Below, in pieces: positions 1 to 6,131 of a stretch of 12,902 bases of DNA. How positions within the stretch are numbered: position 1 is the stretch's first letter; every line of letters starts with the position of its first letter. The notes beneath the pieces are model-generated. The model worked only from the letters and a program-made list of their open reading frames with translations. It made no database searches and was not told the origin of the DNA. A program made the translations under genes and the position numbers. This stretch comes from Acidobacteriota bacterium (lineage in GTDB: Bacteria > Acidobacteriota > Terriglobia > Bryobacterales > JACQDG01): assembly GCA_016201185.1 (NCBI GenBank), contig JACQDG010000204.1, forward strand, positions 1-12,902, in the 5' to 3' direction.

Positions 1-143
1 CGTAGGTCCTCGTAAAGGACAGCTATTCGTGCTACCAAAACGGAGAGTTGGTCCCCAGAATCGGATCGGCAAACTGATCTCAGATTCCCGAAGCGAACGC
101 TCCCGAAGACGCATGGCTCTTTTATAGCAGATATGCCTGCCAT
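1..143 (-). CDS. possible 5' end of an unrecognised gene running off the left edge
   Basis: An open frame starts at ATG 143 on the minus strand and continues to base 1 without a stop (47 codons visible). It ends in a segment reading VLVARIAVLYEDLR, which looks like the start of a helical soluble protein. I do not recognise a family. No good ribosome binding site precedes the ATG, and it lies about 75 bp past the 3' end of the tRNA gene on the same strand. It may be a real gene start or chance openness in G+C-rich DNA. If it is not real, bases 1-218 hold nothing I can name. Confidence 0.3.
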   Translation of the reverse strand, partial: MAGISAIKEPCVFGSVRFGNLRSVCRSDSGDQLSVLVARIAVLYEDL

Positions 144-218
144 CACAAGAGAGGGCTTCCCAACTATGGCCGGTGCTTGCCTGGGGTTTGCGGCACGCGG
201 TTTTCGACTAAGGCTAGG

Positions 219-295
219 TGGTGCGCCCGGGGTGATTCGAACACCCGACCTTCTGGTTCGTAGCCAGACGCTCTATCCAGCTGAGCTACGGGCGC
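219..295 (-). tRNA. tRNA-Arg, anticodon ACG
   Basis: The reverse strand folds as a full 77-nt tRNA with an encoded CCA. The acceptor 5' strand GCGCCCG (295-289) pairs with CGGGCGC next to the A-CCA end (219-222). The D arm contains AGCTCAGCTGGATAGAGC. The anticodon stem TCTGG/CCAGA closes the loop CTACGAA, giving anticodon ACG. The T arm is GGGTG-TTCGAAT-CACCC. A34 is expected to be edited to inosine by TadA so that CGU, CGC and CGA can be read. Position 32 is C, the base thiolated by TtcA in this isoacceptor in E. coli, and a ttcA-like gene lies in this window. The tRNA follows fabG on the same strand after 46 bp, so it may share its transcript. Confidence 0.97.
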
Positions 296-341
296 GAGGA
301 AAGGCTTGTTATCAATCCTACCAGACCATGCGCTCGCGGTG

Positions 342-1076
342 CTACATTCGCAGGCCGCCGTTGACGTCGAGGACGTGGCCGGTGATGTAGGCGGCTTCGT
401 CGCTCGCCAGGAACCGCACCGCGTTGGCCACCTCCAGATCCGTGCCCATGCGGCGCAAGGGGATCATGGCGAGCAGCCGGTCGCGCGCCGCCGGCTCGAG
501 CGCATCGGTCATGGCGGTCTCAATGAAACCGGGCGCCACGGCGTTCACGGTGATGTTGCGCGAGGCCACTTCCTGCGCCAGCGCCTTGGTCAGCCCGATC
601 AGCCCGGCCTTGGAGGCGACGTAGTTGGCCTGGCCGGAGTTTCCCGTCTCGCCCACCACCGACGAGATGTTCACAATCCGCCCCCAGCGTGCCCGCACCA
701 TGCCGGGAAGCGCCTGCTGGATGCACAGAAAGCTGCCGGTCAGGTTGGTCGTCAGCACCGCGTCCCAGCTTTCACGCTTCATGCGCATGGCGAGTCCGTC
801 CCGCGTAATGCCGGCGTTGTTCACCAGAATCTCCACCTTGCCGAAAATCTCTACCGCCTGGCGGAAGGCCGCAGCGATCGACTCGGCCGAGGCGACGTCC
901 ATAGGCACGGCCGCCGCCTGGCCGCCGGCAGCGCGGATCTCGGCCACCAGTTGCTCCAGTTTCTCCTGCTGGCGGGCGGCGGCGACGACCCGCGCCCCGT
1001 GCTCGGCCAGCACCCGGGCGCACGCCCGTCCAATTCCCTGACTCGCTCCGGTGATGAAGGCCACCCGGTCTTTCAT
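342..1076 (-). CDS. fabG: 3-oxoacyl-[acyl-carrier-protein] reductase FabG
   Basis: This 244-residue protein of the short-chain dehydrogenase/reductase family reduces 3-oxoacyl-ACP to 3-hydroxyacyl-ACP with NADPH in the type II fatty-acid synthase of the cytoplasm. Visible motifs are the dinucleotide-binding TGASQGIG at residues 9-16, NNAG at 86-89, the catalytic Ser139, Tyr152 and Lys156 (S...YVASK), and APGFIET at 181-187, which is typical of FabG. The length is normal for the family. The start ATG overlaps the fabD stop as ATGA, so translation is probably coupled. A GGAGAG sequence lies about 9 bases upstream. The acpP-fabF genes that often follow fabG are absent; a tRNA-Arg gene comes next instead. 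Generic SDR enzymes can look alike, but the fabD linkage and the motifs favour FabG. Confidence 0.95.
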   Translation of the reverse strand: MKDRVAFITGASQGIGRACARVLAEHGARVVAAARQQEKLEQLVAEIRAAGGQAAAVPMDVASAESIAAAFRQAVEIFGKVEILVNNAGITRDGLAMRMKRESWDAVLTTNLTGSFLCIQQALPGMVRARWGRIVNISSVVGETGNSGQANYVASKAGLIGLTKALAQEVASRNITVNAVAPGFIETAMTDALEPAARDRLLAMIPLRRMGTDLEVANAVRFLASDEAAYITGHVLDVNGGLRM

Positions 1077-1996
1077 GTCAGTAATCTCTCCAAGCTTCTT
1101 AGATCTTCCACGTTGGTCCCGTTCAACGATCGATCGATATGGCGCAGCAGTCCGGTGAGCACCCGGCCCGGCCCCACCTCGACAAAGCGGCTGACCCCCT
1201 GGGCGGCAAGGTAGCGGATCGACGCCCCCCAGCGCACCGGGTTAGCCACCTGATCCATGAGCCCCCGGCGCGCCTCTTCTGCTGTACGGATTTCCAGGGC
1301 AGCGAAATTGTTCACGAGCGGAATCTGCAAATCGCGGAAAGTCGCTACCGCTAAGTCCGGCTGAAGGCGCTGCCGGGCTGGTTCCATCAGCGGGCAATGA
1401 AACGGCGCGCTTACGGCGAGCATCACCGCCCGCTTGGCGCCGGCGGCTTCGGCCAGCGCCACGGCCCGCTCCACGGCGGCCTTGTGGCCGGCGATCACCA
1501 CCTGGTCCGGGGAATTCAGGTTCGCGGGCGCGACCACCTCGCCCTGGGCGGCCTCGGCGCAAATCCTCTCCAGCGTCCCGTTCGGCAGCCCGAGCAGCGC
1601 TGCCATGGCTCCTGTGCCCGCCGGCACCGCCTCCTGCATATATTGTCCGCGGCGCCGGACCAACCGCACAGCGTCCTCGAAGTGGAGCGCCCCGGCGGCC
1701 ACCAGCGCTGAGTATTCCCCCAAGCTGTGCCCGGCGACAAAGTCGGGCTGGATGCCTTTTTCCGCGAGCACCACCCAGGTCGCGACCGAGCAGGTCAAAA
1801 TGGCGGGCTGGGTGTTTTCAGTGAGCCTCAACGCCTCTTCCGGCCCCTCGAAGCACAGCCGCGAAAGCGGGAAGTTCAGCGCCGCATCGGCCCGCTCGAA
1901 GACTTCCCGTGCCGCAGAGAAATGCTCCGCCAGTTCTCGCCCCATCCCTGGCGCCTGAGACCCCTGTCCGGGGAACAGGAAGGCCACTTTGGACAT
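1073..1996 (-). CDS. fabD: malonyl-CoA:ACP transacylase FabD
   Basis: This 307-residue enzyme moves the malonyl group from CoA to acyl carrier protein, supplying the chain-extender unit for fatty-acid synthesis. The N-terminal FPGQGSQ (8-14), the nucleophile motif GHSLGE with Ser91, Arg116, the catalytic His200 in SAPFHCPLM, Gln249 and the C-terminal VGPGRVLTGLL are all present and spaced as in E. coli FabD (S92, R117, H201, Q250). The frame stays open much further upstream, antisense to ubiD. ATG 1996 is chosen because the family begins exactly at this M-x-x-V-A-F-L-F-P-G segment, and a TACAAT -10 box lies just upstream. The gene leads an operon with fabG and is divergent from ubiD. Confidence 0.96.
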   Translation of the reverse strand: MSKVAFLFPGQGSQAPGMGRELAEHFSAAREVFERADAALNFPLSRLCFEGPEEALRLTENTQPAILTCSVATWVVLAEKGIQPDFVAGHSLGEYSALVAAGALHFEDAVRLVRRRGQYMQEAVPAGTGAMAALLGLPNGTLERICAEAAQGEVVAPANLNSPDQVVIAGHKAAVERAVALAEAAGAKRAVMLAVSAPFHCPLMEPARQRLQPDLAVATFRDLQIPLVNNFAALEIRTAEEARRGLMDQVANPVRWGASIRYLAAQGVSRFVEVGPGRVLTGLLRHIDRSLNGTNVEDLRSLERLLT

Positions 1997-2013
1997 GCCA
2001 AGAGTAAAGCGCG

Positions 2014-2042
2014 ATTGTACCCCAGGCCGACCGGTTTGCGCC
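2014..2042 (-). promoter_or_regulatory. probable fabD promoter
   Basis: On the minus strand a TACAAT hexamer (2019-2014) lies 17 bases upstream of the fabD ATG. The -35 region would fall around 2037-2042 but has no clear TTGACA. Transcription would start near 2007, leaving a leader of only about ten bases. The -35 position coincides with the left copy of a 13-bp direct repeat, so a regulator could act there. Assigned by eye only. Confidence 0.4.
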
Positions 2043-2067
2043 GGGCGTATCAAATTTGCGCCGGGCG
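2035..2067. repeat. 13-bp direct repeat in the fabD/ubiD divergent promoter region
   Basis: TTTGCGCCGGGCG occurs at 2035-2047 and again, identically, at 2055-2067. The start-to-start distance is 20 bp, about two turns of the helix, so both copies face the same side of the DNA. The pair sits between two divergent genes and over the likely fabD -35 region. It could be a tandem operator site or a local duplication. Confidence 0.6.
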
Positions 2068-2089
2068 GGCGAAAATAGTAAAACAAGCT

Positions 2090-3538
2090 GTGGCCTACGC
2101 CGACCTGAGAGAATTCCTGCACGCTCTCGAGAGCCGCGGCGAACTGCTGCGCGTGGCGGCCGAGGTCGATCCCATCCTGGAAATCACCGAGGTCGCCGAC
2201 CGCGCCGTCAAGAAAGGCGCCCCGGCGCTGTTGTTCGAGCATCCCAAGGGCTACCGCATTCCCGTGGCGATCAACTTGTTCGGCAGCAAGCGACGCATGG
2301 AGATCGCCCTGGAAGTAGACGCCATTCCCCAGGTGGCCGCCCGCATCTCCGAGTACCTCGAGATGAAGATGCCCGAGGGCCTGGTGGGCAAGCTCAAGAT
2401 GCTGCCGAAGCTGGCCGAAATGGGTTCCTTCTTCCCCAAATCGGTGAAGGACGGGCCGGTGAAGGAGGTGATCCTTCGCGACAATTTCTCTGTCCTCGAT
2501 TTCCCGGTGTTGAAATGCTGGCCCCAGGACGGCGGCCGCTTCATCACGCTGCCGCTGGTCTTCTCCCTCAACCCCGACACCGGCAAGCGCAACTGTGGCA
2601 TGTACCGCATGCAGATCTTCGACGACCGCACCACGGCCATGCACTGGCAAACGCACAAGCAGGGGGCGGAGCACTACCGGAGGGCGCTGAAGGAAGGCCG
2701 CTCGACTCGCATGGAGATAGCCGTCGCCATCGGTTGCGATCCGGCGACCATGTTCTCCGCCGTGCTGCCGCTGCCGCCGGACCTCGATGAAATGCTTTTC
2801 GCCGGGTTTCTGCGCTCGGCGCCCGTCGAGATGGTGAAATGCGAGACGATAGACGTGGAGGCGCCCGCGCGAGCGGAAATTGTGCTCGAAGGCTACGTGA
2901 CCCTGGGTGAGTTGCGCTCCGAAGGTCCCTTCGGCGATCACACCGGCTTCTATTCCCTCGAGGACGACTACCCGGTCTTCCACATTACCTGCATCACCCG
3001 CCGCAAGGATCCTATTTACGCCACCACCATCGTCGGCCCGCCGCCCATGGAAGATTTCTTCATGGGCAACGCCATCGAGCGGATCTTCCTGCCGCTGATG
3101 CGGCTGCAACTGCCGGAGATTACCGACATCCACATGCCGGCCGAGGGCATCTTCCACAACCTCATGCTGGTAGCGATTCGCAAGTCCTATCCCGGCCACG
3201 CGCGCAAGGTGATGTCCGCCATCTGGGGCCTGGGGCAGGCCATGTTCACCAAGTGCATCGTAGTGGTGGACGAGGACGTCAACGTGCAGGACGTGCGCGA
3301 GGTGACCTGGAAAGCGCTGAACAACATCGACCCGGAGCGGGACATTCAGTTCGTCTTCGGTCCCATCGATTCGCTCGACCACTCAAGCCGCCTTCTGAAT
3401 TACGGCTCCAAGATGGGGGTTGATGCCACGCGCAAGTGGCCCCAGGAGGGCTTTACACGGCCCTGGCCCGACGTGATCCGGATGGGCCCGGAGGTGAAGC
3501 GGCGGGTGGACGCGCTGTGCCAGCAATTGGGGCTGTAG
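2090..3538 (+). CDS. ubiD: UbiD-family prenylated-FMN-dependent decarboxylase
   Basis: This 482-residue cytoplasmic protein belongs to the UbiD family, which decarboxylates aromatic or unsaturated acids using prenylated FMN made by UbiX. In quinone synthesis the substrate is a polyprenyl-hydroxybenzoate or a futalosine-pathway equivalent. The signature EGPFGDHTGFYS (278-289) and the VGPPPMEDFFMGNA segment (315-328) are clear. By recalled alignment, Asn168, His189 and Glu234 are likely metal ligands, and Arg173, Glu278 and Asp283 the catalytic set. The start is GTG 2090: it gives VAYADLREFL, the usual family N terminus, and no in-frame ATG is nearby. No good ribosome binding site is visible. 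Its last 243 coding bases are repeated at 5860-6102 beyond an inserted cassette, so the C terminus may be a replaced allele. ubiX is not in the window, so the exact substrate is open. Confidence 0.93.
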   Translation: MAYADLREFLHALESRGELLRVAAEVDPILEITEVADRAVKKGAPALLFEHPKGYRIPVAINLFGSKRRMEIALEVDAIPQVAARISEYLEMKMPEGLVGKLKMLPKLAEMGSFFPKSVKDGPVKEVILRDNFSVLDFPVLKCWPQDGGRFITLPLVFSLNPDTGKRNCGMYRMQIFDDRTTAMHWQTHKQGAEHYRRALKEGRSTRMEIAVAIGCDPATMFSAVLPLPPDLDEMLFAGFLRSAPVEMVKCETIDVEAPARAEIVLEGYVTLGELRSEGPFGDHTGFYSLEDDYPVFHITCITRRKDPIYATTIVGPPPMEDFFMGNAIERIFLPLMRLQLPEITDIHMPAEGIFHNLMLVAIRKSYPGHARKVMSAIWGLGQAMFTKCIVVVDEDVNVQDVREVTWKALNNIDPERDIQFVFGPIDSLDHSSRLLNYGSKMGVDATRKWPQEGFTRPWPDVIRMGPEVKRRVDALCQQLGL

Positions 3539-3541
3539 CGC
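3296..3541 (+). repeat. left copy of the 246-bp ubiD-tail direct repeat
   Basis: Bases 3296-3541 match 5860-6105 without gaps. I count 16 mismatches (about 93% identity). The first 86 bp are identical, the mismatches fall between 3382 and 3486, and the last 55 bp are identical. The match begins inside ubiD codon 403 and ends three bases after the stop. This copy completes the intact ubiD frame and marks the left edge of the inserted cassette. Confidence 0.97.
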
Positions 3542-3570
3542 AGTAGCTGGGTTAAAGGGACGGTGGAAAA

Positions 3571-4446
3571 ATGCATCTACAGCAGACCAAGCGCGGCAGC
3601 CGTGATACCGGCGGCCCACAGTACTATTTTCATGATTTGACTAAGGCGGTGAAAACCTATCTACGGCTGGAAGGCGCCGTGCCGGTCGCCCTCACGACGC
3701 CTTACGGAGGGACCAAATCGGAGTACTTCGCAGTTGGTAAGGACCACAAATTGGATGCTGACCTCCGGCCAGTACCTGGGAACGTGGGCCATGATAGGGT
3801 TCAGCAGGGCCGCGCCACTGAGAGTATCGGCGAGTCGATCAGAAAGTGGTACGGCTTGCCTGCGGGTGATTTCGAGCGTATTCGCATCGAGGTGGAGATC
3901 CGGGATGACGCTTTTTGGCTTAGCCCCCTTGCCTACAAGACCGTCGGAGGGAAGGAGAAAGAGATTCGTCGCATTGACCGGCCGCTGACCTTTACTCTCG
4001 ACTACGCAAGTCCGCTCTGGACCGACCAACTCCGCTTTATAGACAAGAGGGAGCCGCGCATCGTATCCTGGGCTTTGGCCGAGATTTGCAGGATCGCGGC
4101 GGACCACCGGCCTTCTTCAAAACTGCCCCACATCCAGGAGAGCGACATATTGCGCGCCTCGGGCCCGCTGAAGCACTTGGGCATGTCACTCGGCGGTTAC
4201 GTGGGCAAAGGTTACGATTGTGTTACCGAATTCTCCTTCCTGCGCTACCCCAGTTACAAGGTGCCTGTTGAACTCAAGCGCAATAGCCGCGACTTCAAGT
4301 ACCAGCAGCAAAAGTACGGCAAGGATCTGCTTTCGCGGGCAGTCGTGCTTTGCGCGATCCATGAGCACATCCAGCTTCCGCCGAGCATTGACGTCATCGA
4401 GCTCGAGGCACTGTGCCGGCACTCTTCCATGCTTGCATCACGATGA
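3571..4446 (+). CDS. candidate restriction endonuclease, PD-(D/E)XK type
   Basis: This is a 291-residue protein with no signal peptide or membrane segment. I do not recognise the family by name. The C-terminal third contains YDCVTEFSF (215-223) followed by VPVELKRNSRDF (231-242). Asp216, Glu234 and Lys236 therefore form a D-x17-E-x-K arrangement consistent with a PD-(D/E)XK nuclease core, and a Q-rich KYQQQKYGK helix follows, as often seen beside such cores. The N-terminal part (1-200) is probably the DNA-recognition region. A purine-rich GGTGGA lies about 5 bases before the ATG. The stop overlaps the methyltransferase start as ATGA, the tight linkage usual in type II restriction-modification pairs. 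The endonuclease role is inferred from this motif and neighbour. The frame is intact although the partner methyltransferase is broken. Confidence 0.7.
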   Translation: MHLQQTKRGSRDTGGPQYYFHDLTKAVKTYLRLEGAVPVALTTPYGGTKSEYFAVGKDHKLDADLRPVPGNVGHDRVQQGRATESIGESIRKWYGLPAGDFERIRIEVEIRDDAFWLSPLAYKTVGGKEKEIRRIDRPLTFTLDYASPLWTDQLRFIDKREPRIVSWALAEICRIAADHRPSSKLPHIQESDILRASGPLKHLGMSLGGYVGKGYDCVTEFSFLRYPSYKVPVELKRNSRDFKYQQQKYGKDLLSRAVVLCAIHEHIQLPPSIDVIELEALCRHSSMLASR

Positions 4447-5803
4447 TGACCCAGTACGGTGAGATCACTCCCATTCGCGCACGCGTACCCTCGGCGAGGC
4501 AGAGCGCCAGGAGGCATTACGGCGTCCATCCGTACTTCACTCGCAGGCCGTACAATGTCGTCCGCGCGTATATCCTACGTTACTCGAAAGAGCGGGACCG
4601 AGTACTGGATCCCTTTGGCGGGTCTGGCGTCACTGCCATAGAGGCGTTTCTTGAAAACCGGGTCGGCATTCAGAGCGACATCAACCCGTTCGCAAACTTT
4701 GTCGCGCGTGGCATCGCCAACTTGACGAGGGGCCACATCAGCGCGTACAGCGAAGCCCTGGAACGAGTTCGCGAGGCTTGCGAACGCCGCCTTCAGTCCA
4801 TCGAACACGCGGGGGATGACGAGCTGCGGCGCCTCCGACGGACCGTCCGGCTGCCTCCGAACGTCCCGTTGTCAGCCAACTCCGACGTCCGCATGTACTA
4901 CGATCTGTTCTCGCCTCGCCAGCTCGTTTCCCTGGCCCTCCTTAAGGACGCGATCGACAGGGTCCCAGACAGGTATGCAGGGCGGGGAATGCTCCTGGCA
5001 TGGTCTGCGGCACTCACGAAACTGAACAAGACGTTTCTCTCGGCGGAGGGAAGAGCAGAGTCGAGGGGAGGATCGAGCGTATTCAGCATTTATCGCTACA
5101 AGATTGCCAAGAAGCCCGTGGAGCTGCCATTTTCACGGATCCGCCGTACGGAGGCCACATCGCTTACCTTGATTTATCTGTGCTCTGGAATAACTGGCTC
5201 GGGTACACGCCTGGGAGGGACAAGCGGGCAAGGGAGCTCATCGTCGGCGGCGACCTGCGCCTGAGCGAAGAATGCTATGTAAGGCGGTTGGCTGACAGTG
5301 TACGGGCGTGCCTGAGGATGCTGAAGCGCGACAGATGGTGTTCCATTGTGTTCCAACACTGGAACACGTCGTACTTTGAGGCTATTCTCTGCTCGGCAGC
5401 GGAAAGCGGGGCTGAGCTTAGAGCAGCAATTTCACAGGTAGGTGACCCTATCTGGTCGATGCACAAGAAAAAGGGAGACCAGTCGGTCCTCGCCGGCGAG
5501 ATGATCCTCACCTTTTACAAAACAGGGGTTCCCAGGCAAATCAAAACAGACGCGGAGTTCGACGTCTCCGCGGCTCTGGATGGCATTCTATCGGAAGCCG
5601 ACCGCGGCAAAGTTTACGGGGAATACATCTTCAACAGGATCATTATCGAGGCGTGGCACAAGTCTGCGATCGCATCGCTGAGGATAAACAAAGAGGACTT
5701 TGCGGACCTGATCGAGCGGCACGGTTGGCACTACGACGAGCGGGAGCACTGTTGGCTCAGGGGTCAAAAGCTGGAGGGAACACTATTCAGCGCTGTGTCG
5801 TAA
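4443..5803 (+). pseudogene. amino-DNA methyltransferase, broken by frameshift and probable internal deletion
   Basis: The frame from ATG 4443 encodes HYGVHPYFTRRP near residue 25, then the AdoMet-binding motif I DPFGGSG (nt 4608-4628), and runs to KKPVEL (nt 5109-5126). It then leaves the family pattern and stops at 5264 (273 residues). A second frame picks up at about nt 5129 with IFTDPPYGGHIAYLDL, containing catalytic motif IV DPPYG (nt 5138-5152), and continues to TAA 5801-5803. In related methyltransferases as I recall them, KKPVEL-like and FTDPPYG-like segments are separated by several dozen residues; here they nearly touch and lie in different frames. That points to a deletion whose length is not a multiple of three near 5120-5132. 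Family members methylate N6-adenine or N4-cytosine. ATG 4446 is an alternative start. A sequencing or assembly error could give the same picture. Confidence 0.8.
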
Positions 5804-5859
5804 GGCCCGAGCCGTGCGCCCCAGGCGCTGGTCGTTTCGTCGTGGCGAGGTAATTCAAA

Positions 5860-6102
5860 CGCGAGGTGACCTGGAAAGCGCTGAACAACATCGACCCGGA
5901 GCGGGACATTCAGTTCGTCTTCGGTCCCATCGATTCGCTCGACCATTCGAGCCGGCTGCTCAATTACGGCTCCAAGATGGGCCTCGACGCCACACGCAAG
6001 TGGCCCCAGGAGGGGTTCAGCCGCCCCTGGCCCGACGTGATCCGGATGGACCCGGAGGTGAAGCGGCGGGTGGACGCGCTGTGCCAGCAATTGGGGCTGT
6101 AG
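5860..6102 (+). pseudogene. headless ubiD 3' fragment
   Basis: This is the second copy of the last 80 codons of ubiD, still open and ending at the same TAG, but without the first 402 codons. Compared with the intact gene only three residues differ (Val to Leu, Thr to Ser, Gly to Asp), and most base changes are silent. A GTG at 5866 could in principle start a 78-residue peptide, but there is no ribosome binding site and the piece contains no complete UbiD domain. It is probably the original 3' end of the resident ubiD, left beside ttcA when the cassette entered. Confidence 0.85.
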
Positions 6103-6105
6103 CGC
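5860..6105 (+). repeat. right copy of the 246-bp ubiD-tail direct repeat
   Basis: This is the partner of 3296-3541, offset by exactly 2564 bp with no gaps. It begins abruptly after TAATTCAAA and ends just before the sequence that carries the ttcA -10 box, so it marks the right edge of the cassette. Confidence 0.97.
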
Positions 6106-6118
6106 CGCACGGTATAAT
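6091..6118 (+). promoter_or_regulatory. probable ttcA promoter
   Basis: A perfect TATAAT (6113-6118) lies 16 bases after TTGGGG (6091-6096), which overlaps the last codons of the ubiD fragment. Transcription would start near 6125, leaving only about seven bases before the ttcA ATG at 6132, so translation may be nearly leaderless. The matching place after the left copy has the same TTGGGG but no TATAAT. Confidence 0.5.
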
Positions 6119-6131
6119 TAAATTCCGGATC

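Larger units (their letters stand above)
3542..5859 (+). mobile_element. restriction-modification-like cassette inserted at the ubiD 3' end
   Basis: This 2318-bp stretch lies between two direct copies of the ubiD tail and separates ubiD from ttcA. It encodes a candidate restriction endonuclease and a damaged DNA methyltransferase, both co-directional with ubiD. Its composition looks less G+C-rich than its surroundings: 4201-4260 has 30 G+C of 60, while 2161-2220 in ubiD has 39 of 60. I see no transposase, integrase or terminal inverted repeat. The arrangement resembles insertions of restriction-modification genes with long target duplications reported in Helicobacter and other bacteria. Alternatively, the cassette arrived by homologous recombination together with its own ubiD tail. 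The outer 29 bp (3542-3570) and 56 bp (5804-5859) contain no recognisable gene. Confidence 0.8.

Noticed and set aside
133..390. An 85-codon plus-strand frame
   Set aside because: It runs across the tRNA-Arg gene and into the fabG 3' end, so it is a chance frame.
306..1214. A 302-codon plus-strand open frame opposite fabG
   Set aside because: It is antisense to clear fabG and fabD sequence, rich in His, Arg and Gly as expected for a G+C-rich shadow frame, and has no family motif.
1997..3382. Upstream extension of the fabD frame on the minus strand (769 codons in all)
   Set aside because: The extra 462 codons are antisense to ubiD. The FabD family begins exactly at ATG 1996.
3542..5859. An insertion sequence or integrase-driven island around the cassette
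   Set aside because: No transposase, integrase, terminal inverted repeat or short target duplication could be found. The only boundary signal is the 246-bp ubiD repeat.
5814..6131. N-terminal extension of ttcA by 106 codons
   Set aside because: It reads through the ubiD fragment in a non-ubiD frame and is low-complexity Arg/Gly-rich text. A promoter and the natural family start lie at 6113-6132.
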